In this document: one piece after another, positions 6,716-10,026 of the stretch | Layout of the letters: each line of letters opens with the position of its first letter | Position numbering within the stretch: position 1 is the first letter of the stretch | Assembly: GCA_021805955.1 (NCBI GenBank) | Contig: JAJZDO010000602.1 | Location: 1-10,026 of the forward strand | Reading direction: 5' to 3' | Source: Acidobacteriota bacterium | GTDB lineage: Bacteria; Acidobacteriota; Terriglobia; Terriglobales; Acidobacteriaceae | DNA: 10,026 nucleotides | The notes under the pieces: model-generated | What the model was told of the DNA's origin: nothing | Seen by the model: the letters and a program-made list of their open reading frames with translations, nothing else | The model's database searches: none | Program-made: the position numbers and the translations under genes

Positions 6716-7601
6716 TCTCAAAGCCCTCTCGTTCCTCAGTTTTGACGCGATCCCAAAGTTTCTCCAATTCTTCCGGCCCCAACTCGGAGATCGACGATGT
6801 CTCCGGCGCCGATGCCTCCATCGCGGCAAACCGTCGTCGAAATTTTGCGTTCGACGCGCGCAACGCAAATTCCGATTGCACTCCCAACTTGCGCGCCAGA
6901 TTGACTACGGTAAACAGCACGTCGCCCAGCTCCTCCTCCTGTTCTGCGGTTCGACCGGAAGCAATGGCCTGCCGAAGCTCATCCAATTCTTCCTGCAGTT
7001 TGTCGAATACGGGCGCGGCCTCGCTCCAGTCGAAGCCGATCGAAGCCGCCTTGCTTCCCAGCTTGCTGGCTTCCATGAGTGCCGGCAGCGATCGCGACAC
7101 CTGATCGAGTAGCGAAGCCTCGCGTACATTCGGCGCGCCGGCTCGCTCAGACTTCTTAATCTCTTCCCAATTTTTAAGCACCTGGGCCGAGGTCTCTACT
7201 CCTTCTCGATTCGCGAATACATGCGGGTGGCGACGAATCAGTTTGTTACTGAGGTTGTCGATCGCATCCTGTAGCGTGAAGTATTCGGCTTCCTTTGCCA
7301 TCTCGGCATAAAATAGCACCTGCAGCAAAAGATCTCCGAGTTCATCCTTCAGACCAGCCCAGTCTTTGCGTTCGATTGCATCAAGAACTTCATAGGTCTC
7401 TTCCAGCGTGTACCGGCGAATGGAATCGAAGGTCTGTTCACGGTCCCAAGGACAGCCGCCCGGCGCGCGCAGCTGTGCCATAATCGCCACCGCGCACGCG
7501 AAAGATTTCTCCAAAAAGATTGACTGCGACGAAGAGGGTTCCGACGCCGTTGGAGGGTCTGGATTGAAGGACGCATTGGATGTTTGTTTCATGTTCCACA
7601 T
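6708..7601 (-). CDS. mazG: Nucleoside triphosphate pyrophosphohydrolase MazG
   Basis: MazG hydrolyses (d)NTPs to NMP and pyrophosphate. It cleans the nucleotide pool and, in some species, tempers stringent-response signalling. The 297-residue protein has both halves of a full-length MazG. In the N-terminal domain APGGCPWDREQT (about 46-57) leads into EETYE (67-71) and DELGD (86-90), the ExxE...ExxD magnesium site. In the C-terminal domain EELDE (about 204-208) and EEELGD (about 222-227) repeat the pattern and indicate a catalytically competent second domain. The usual length is about 260-270 residues. The extra is a polar N-terminal tail of about 28 residues rich in S, P and T, which suggests the real start could be downstream, but no later start is obvious. 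ATG 7601 and ATG 7592 are equally possible, and neither has a strong ribosome site. It is the first gene of the minus-strand block with the GNAT and racemase genes. Confidence 0.94.
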   Translation of the reverse strand: MWNMKQTSNASFNPDPPTASEPSSSQSIFLEKSFACAVAIMAQLRAPGGCPWDREQTFDSIRRYTLEETYEVLDAIERKDWAGLKDELGDLLLQVLFYAEMAKEAEYFTLQDAIDNLSNKLIRRHPHVFANREGVETSAQVLKNWEEIKKSERAGAPNVREASLLDQVSRSLPALMEASKLGSKAASIGFDWSEAAPVFDKLQEELDELRQAIASGRTAEQEEELGDVLFTVVNLARKLGVQSEFALRASNAKFRRRFAAMEASAPETSSISELGPEELEKLWDRVKTEEREGFESE

Positions 7602-7615
7602 CTTAGACCGGTCTG

Positions 7616-8467
7616 GTGGATGATAGTAGATTGCTGCTCCGATGCGTATACTGCGGCTGCGTGTCTCTTTTCGCTTTCATTCCCGTTTGGCTGCTTCTCG
7701 CAGTCGTCCTGGTCGCGGGCCTGGCGTTCGGCAGCTTTTTGAACGTCTGCATCGTTCGCCTGCCGTCCCATCGGTCGATTGTTTTGCCGGCTTCGCATTG
7801 CCTCCACTGTGGCACACCGATCCGTGCACGCGACAATATTCCGGTCATCAGCTGGCTGTGGCTGCGTGGGCGTTGCCGCGCTTGCGATGCACGTATTTCA
7901 CTGCAGTATCCTTTGGTGGAACTCGGCACAGCCTCGCTGTTCGTGGCATGTGTCCTGCATACAGGCGCGACGTGGCAAACATTGGTCGATGCGGTCGCCT
8001 GTTTTCTTTTGCTCGGTCTTGCGGTCATGGATTGGCAGACGATGCTGCTCCCGGATACCTTCACGTTGACTGGCATCGGAGCCGCTTTTTTCCTAAGGGT
8101 CTTCGCTCCAGGAAATGAAACCCGCTTGCTCGTTGCCATGGAAACCCTGAAAGACGCGGCCATTGCAGCGGCTTTGCTGTTGCTGGTCTGGGTGCTGTAC
8201 CGGATCGTGCGTCACCGCGACGGGCTGGGTTTAGGCGATGTGAAGTTGCTGGCGATGATCGCCGCCTTCCTGGGATTGGCCGCCGCTCTGTTCGCTTACT
8301 TTGTCGGAGTCTTGGCTGCCGCGTTGTTTGCCATCGTGCTGCTGGCGCAACGGAAGGTCCGTGGCTCCGATCGCATTCCTTTTGGCAGCTTTCTTGCTGC
8401 GGCGGGAATCCTTGCGATTTTCCTGGGAAAGACCGCGATTGCGTGGTACCTATCGACGTTTCATTAG
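7616..8467 (+). CDS. pilD: Type IV prepilin peptidase / N-methyltransferase
   Basis: This is an inner-membrane aspartyl protease (A24 family) that cleaves prepilin and pseudopilin leaders and, in the bifunctional form, methylates the new N-terminus. The motif FGSFLNVCIVRLP (about 38-50) starts the methyltransferase domain. Two zinc-type CxxC pairs are present, C62/C65 and C87/C90, as expected for the bifunctional form. The catalytic aspartates are D139 (VMDWQTMLLPD) and D208 (GLGLGDVK). IPFGSFLAAAG near the C-terminus is also typical. At least six hydrophobic segments span the 283 residues. The start is uncertain: GTG 7616 (given) lies 14 nt from the divergent mazG start and has no ribosome site. 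TTG 7631 has a GGTGGA 10 nt upstream, and GTG 7664 would give a shorter N-terminus. No pilin gene is in view, so the substrates are encoded elsewhere. The stop is 1 nt from the stop of the convergent TPR protein. Confidence 0.93.
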   Translation: MDDSRLLLRCVYCGCVSLFAFIPVWLLLAVVLVAGLAFGSFLNVCIVRLPSHRSIVLPASHCLHCGTPIRARDNIPVISWLWLRGRCRACDARISLQYPLVELGTASLFVACVLHTGATWQTLVDAVACFLLLGLAVMDWQTMLLPDTFTLTGIGAAFFLRVFAPGNETRLLVAMETLKDAAIAAALLLLVWVLYRIVRHRDGLGLGDVKLLAMIAAFLGLAAALFAYFVGVLAAALFAIVLLAQRKVRGSDRIPFGSFLAAAGILAIFLGKTAIAWYLSTFH

Positions 8468-8468
8468 C

Positions 8469-9386
8469 TCAGCGGTTATGCATGCATTTTTCCGGATGAG
8501 CCAGCATCTTCTCGGCTTTCCTTGCATATTTTCCCTGCGGATTATTCGTTGCGTAACTCTTGAAGTGCTCCATCGCCTCGCTTGTTTCGTTCTCCTTGCA
8601 AAGCGCGTCGGCAATTCCATACAAGGCCGTATCGTTTTCCGGATCATATTGCAGGGCATCCTGGTAGCGCAGATACCCGCCACTATAGTTGCCGTTCTTC
8701 ATATATAAATCGGCCGTGTTCAGGTCATCATCCACGCGTCCATCCGGCGTCTGATCGCGCGTATAGGTATCTAACTTCGGATGTGTCCCAAGGTTCCCTT
8801 CTCCTAGATCCGGCTCCGGCAGATGTGCATCGCTAGAACTGTACCCGCCTTTGGAAGCGGCCGAACCGGGCTGCGGAATTCCAGAACCCTGAGAATTTCC
8901 CGTTCCTGCTGCGCCCCCCTGGCTGTCGTCCGGCTTCGCCGCCGCCTTCGATTGCGCCTCTGGAAAAGGATTGTCCAGTGCCGGAGAGGACTGCCCGGAT
9001 TTTCGACCTGGATTTGTTGTCGCGGGCGGTGCCGTGCCTGGATTGGGAGAAGAATTATTATGTATCGGCTCGGTGGACTGCGGAGCATCCTGATGCGCGT
9101 TCGCCTTGGCCGCTGCTTCCGACTGCGCCATGGGAAAGGGGTTGCTGGCGGCCGGATCGTTTTGCGGCGTCGATTTGGATCCCGTCTTCGACGAGCTCTG
9201 TGGCTTCGTCGACTTGGTCTGCCCGGAAGTATCGGACTGGGACGCTTTTTTCTGGGAGTTCGCGGACGGAGCCTCGGGGGGAGGGCTCTGGCTGCTCTGT
9301 TGCGCCCACCCGAGCACGCTTCCAGACAGAAGCAGCGTGGCGACCAACATGGGAACCCTGCGGCGCGACTCTTTTGAAGACTGCAT
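8469..9386 (-). CDS. Secreted low-complexity protein with C-terminal TPR-like region
   Basis: This 305-residue protein has three parts. Residues 1-28 form a signal peptide (RRR n-region, LVATLLLSGSVLGWA, cleavage before QQ), so it is exported. Residues about 29-215 are a disordered linker rich in S, P, G, Q, K, T and N. The linker contains two copies of one 13-residue motif, NPFPMAQSEAAAK (82-94) and NPFPEAQSKAAAK (139-151). Residues about 216-297 are alpha-helical and TPR-like: DDDLNTADLYMKNGNYSGGYLRY, then ALYGIADALCKENETSEAMEHF, ending with AEKMLAHP. TPRs usually mediate protein-protein contacts, so a periplasmic scaffold or envelope-assembly role is possible but unproven. Two cysteines (C263, C301) could pair. 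The ATG at 9386 has no clear ribosome site, but it gives a proper n-region. The gene lies 49 nt downstream of the partial membrane-protein gene on the same strand. Confidence 0.82.
   Translation of the reverse strand: MQSSKESRRRVPMLVATLLLSGSVLGWAQQSSQSPPPEAPSANSQKKASQSDTSGQTKSTKPQSSSKTGSKSTPQNDPAASNPFPMAQSEAAAKANAHQDAPQSTEPIHNNSSPNPGTAPPATTNPGRKSGQSSPALDNPFPEAQSKAAAKPDDSQGGAAGTGNSQGSGIPQPGSAASKGGYSSSDAHLPEPDLGEGNLGTHPKLDTYTRDQTPDGRVDDDLNTADLYMKNGNYSGGYLRYQDALQYDPENDTALYGIADALCKENETSEAMEHFKSYATNNPQGKYARKAEKMLAHPEKCMHNR
8934..8972 (-). repeat. Copy 2 of the NPFPxAQSxAAAK coding repeat
   Basis: These codons encode NPFPEAQSKAAAK in the linker of the secreted TPR-like protein. It is the second copy of the motif also encoded at 9105-9143, and 11 of the 13 residues are identical. 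The codons differ at synonymous positions, so this is an old or selected duplication and not a recent slippage event. Confidence 0.75.
9105..9143 (-). repeat. Copy 1 of the NPFPxAQSxAAAK coding repeat
   Basis: These codons encode NPFPMAQSEAAAK, the first copy of the motif, 57 residues before copy 2. The conserved residues are NPFP, AQS and AAAK. The variable positions are M/E and E/K, outside the most regular part. Confidence 0.75.
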
Positions 9387-9435
9387 ATCTATTATTCTGG
9401 ACGTTTTCTCGCCCGTTTGGGTAGGCGAACTCCTG

Positions 9436-10026
9436 TCAGTCCTCCATTTGGCGCACGCTCAGGGTCATAACCTCAGACAAATCGATCAACATACCGTCTA
9501 CTGACAACTTCTCAAACGATCCATCCGAGTTGCCTCGCCTATAGACATCGATCATGTACATGAGTTTGTGTTCCTCTTCGTCCCGCGTGATCGAAAATGC
9601 TTCCACCTGCCCTATATATGTGCCTCCATTGTCCTTGAGCACAAGTTCGGCAAAGACAAGTTTCGATTTGCCGCTTCTATCTTCTTCCGGGAACAGCGCG
9701 TCATAGATGATTGGCCGACCCGTGAGAAGAAACCGCCCAACCATGCGTAGCCAGAGTTTGCCGGTTCGTGAGTCTTCATTGATTCCGAGCCAGCCGGCCA
9801 TCCGCGTAAATGGTCTCCAAACCGTCAGCAGGCCCCGCGCGAATCCGATGGCCCAGCCAGAGAAAAAAGACAACGGCAGATAGATCAGGATCAGCGATGC
9901 AGGAAGATGGATCGCCTTCTGTGCGAGCTCCGTAAATGGTAATAGAAGCAAACCGTCCAGGAAGAACAACGGTTCGCAGTGCAGCAACAGCCCCGCCACC
10001 GCCCACACGCAGAGTAGAAAAACGGC
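9436..10026 (-). CDS. Membrane-anchored protein of unknown function, 3' part
   Basis: I do not recognise this protein. The frame is open from the right edge (AVFLLCVWAVAGLLLHC at the edge) to the stop at 9436-9438, at least 196 residues, so the true start lies beyond the window. The GTG at 10008 would start inside the first hydrophobic segment and is unlikely. Two hydrophobic segments lie in the N-terminal part: the edge segment through LLLLPF, and ASLILIYLPLSFFSGWAIGF. They are followed by a soluble C-terminal domain of about 110 residues. This domain contains beta-rich stretches such as KLVFAELVLKDNGGTYIGQV and LMYMIDVYRR, and ends in VMTLSVRQMED. The pattern suggests a small cytosolic or periplasmic beta domain on a membrane anchor, and orientation cannot be told. 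It may share a transcript with the TPR-like protein 49 nt downstream. Confidence 0.7.
   Translation of the reverse strand, partial: AVFLLCVWAVAGLLLHCEPLFFLDGLLLLPFTELAQKAIHLPASLILIYLPLSFFSGWAIGFARGLLTVWRPFTRMAGWLGINEDSRTGKLWLRMVGRFLLTGRPIIYDALFPEEDRSGKSKLVFAELVLKDNGGTYIGQVEAFSITRDEEEHKLMYMIDVYRRGNSDGSFEKLSVDGMLIDLSEVMTLSVRQMED

Noticed and set aside
6716..6868. N-terminal extension of the GNAT gene to 6868
   Set aside because: The added residues are arginine-rich and lie entirely within mazG in another frame. The GTG at 6715 has a good ribosome site.
6334..7104. Plus-strand open frame across the GNAT and mazG genes
   Set aside because: It spans the antisense of two real genes, and its composition is serine-rich low complexity without motifs.
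7603..8163. Minus-strand open frame opposite the prepilin peptidase
   Set aside because: It is antisense to a membrane protein with complete catalytic motifs, and its product is basic and unstructured.
8823..9377. Plus-strand open frame opposite the secreted TPR-like protein
   Set aside because: It is extremely rich in Arg, Gly and Leu, as expected from reading the complement of a Ser/Pro/Gly linker.
1..10026. CRISPR arrays, tRNA or rRNA genes, insertion sequences, toxin-antitoxin or defence modules
   Set aside because: None was seen. MazG here is the two-domain pyrophosphohydrolase, not a toxin partner, and no mazEF-like small genes flank it.

Overview
The window is a gene-dense stretch of bacterial chromosome, moderately GC-rich, that looks like an Acidobacteria-type genome (Terriglobia/Acidobacteriaceae-like). 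That placement is an inference from the style of the proteins and the gene mix, not from a marker gene. I see no rRNA, tRNA, CRISPR array, transposase, integrase or phage gene. Ten protein genes are supported, two of them cut at the window edges.

Layout from left to right. A 5' fragment of a UPF0173-type metal-dependent hydrolase (minus) ends abruptly in a perfect 24-bp inverted copy of its own upstream DNA at the very edge. This looks like a contig-end artefact. Divergent from it is a complete cytochrome P450 (plus), whose best start is a TTG behind a strong Shine-Dalgarno. Convergent with the P450 is a two-gene minus-strand group: a small class I SAM methyltransferase-like protein followed by a ThiO-type glycine/D-amino-acid oxidase. 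Divergent from that group is an unrecognised, probably exported protein (plus, about 3639-4658).

Next comes a minus-strand operon-like block read right to left: MazG nucleotide pyrophosphohydrolase, a GNAT acyltransferase of the COG3375 type that overlaps mazG by 8 nt, and a MenC/N-succinylamino-acid racemase of the enolase superfamily. The acyltransferase-racemase pair resembles the known N-succinylation route that converts D- to L-amino acids. It is the most interesting metabolic hint here. The alternative is that the racemase homologue is simply MenC of menaquinone synthesis.

Divergent from mazG, with only 14 nt between the longest frames, is a type IV prepilin peptidase (plus). It converges within 1 nt on a secreted low-complexity protein with a C-terminal TPR-like region and a duplicated NPFPxAQSxAAAK motif (minus). 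The window closes with the 3' part of a membrane-anchored protein of unknown function (minus).

Spacers are short. The longest possible non-coding stretch is about 3476-3638 (up to 3761 if the exported protein starts late). No convincing Rho-independent terminators were found. The window mostly holds ordinary housekeeping and accessory genes, and I do not see a clear new defence or mobile system.
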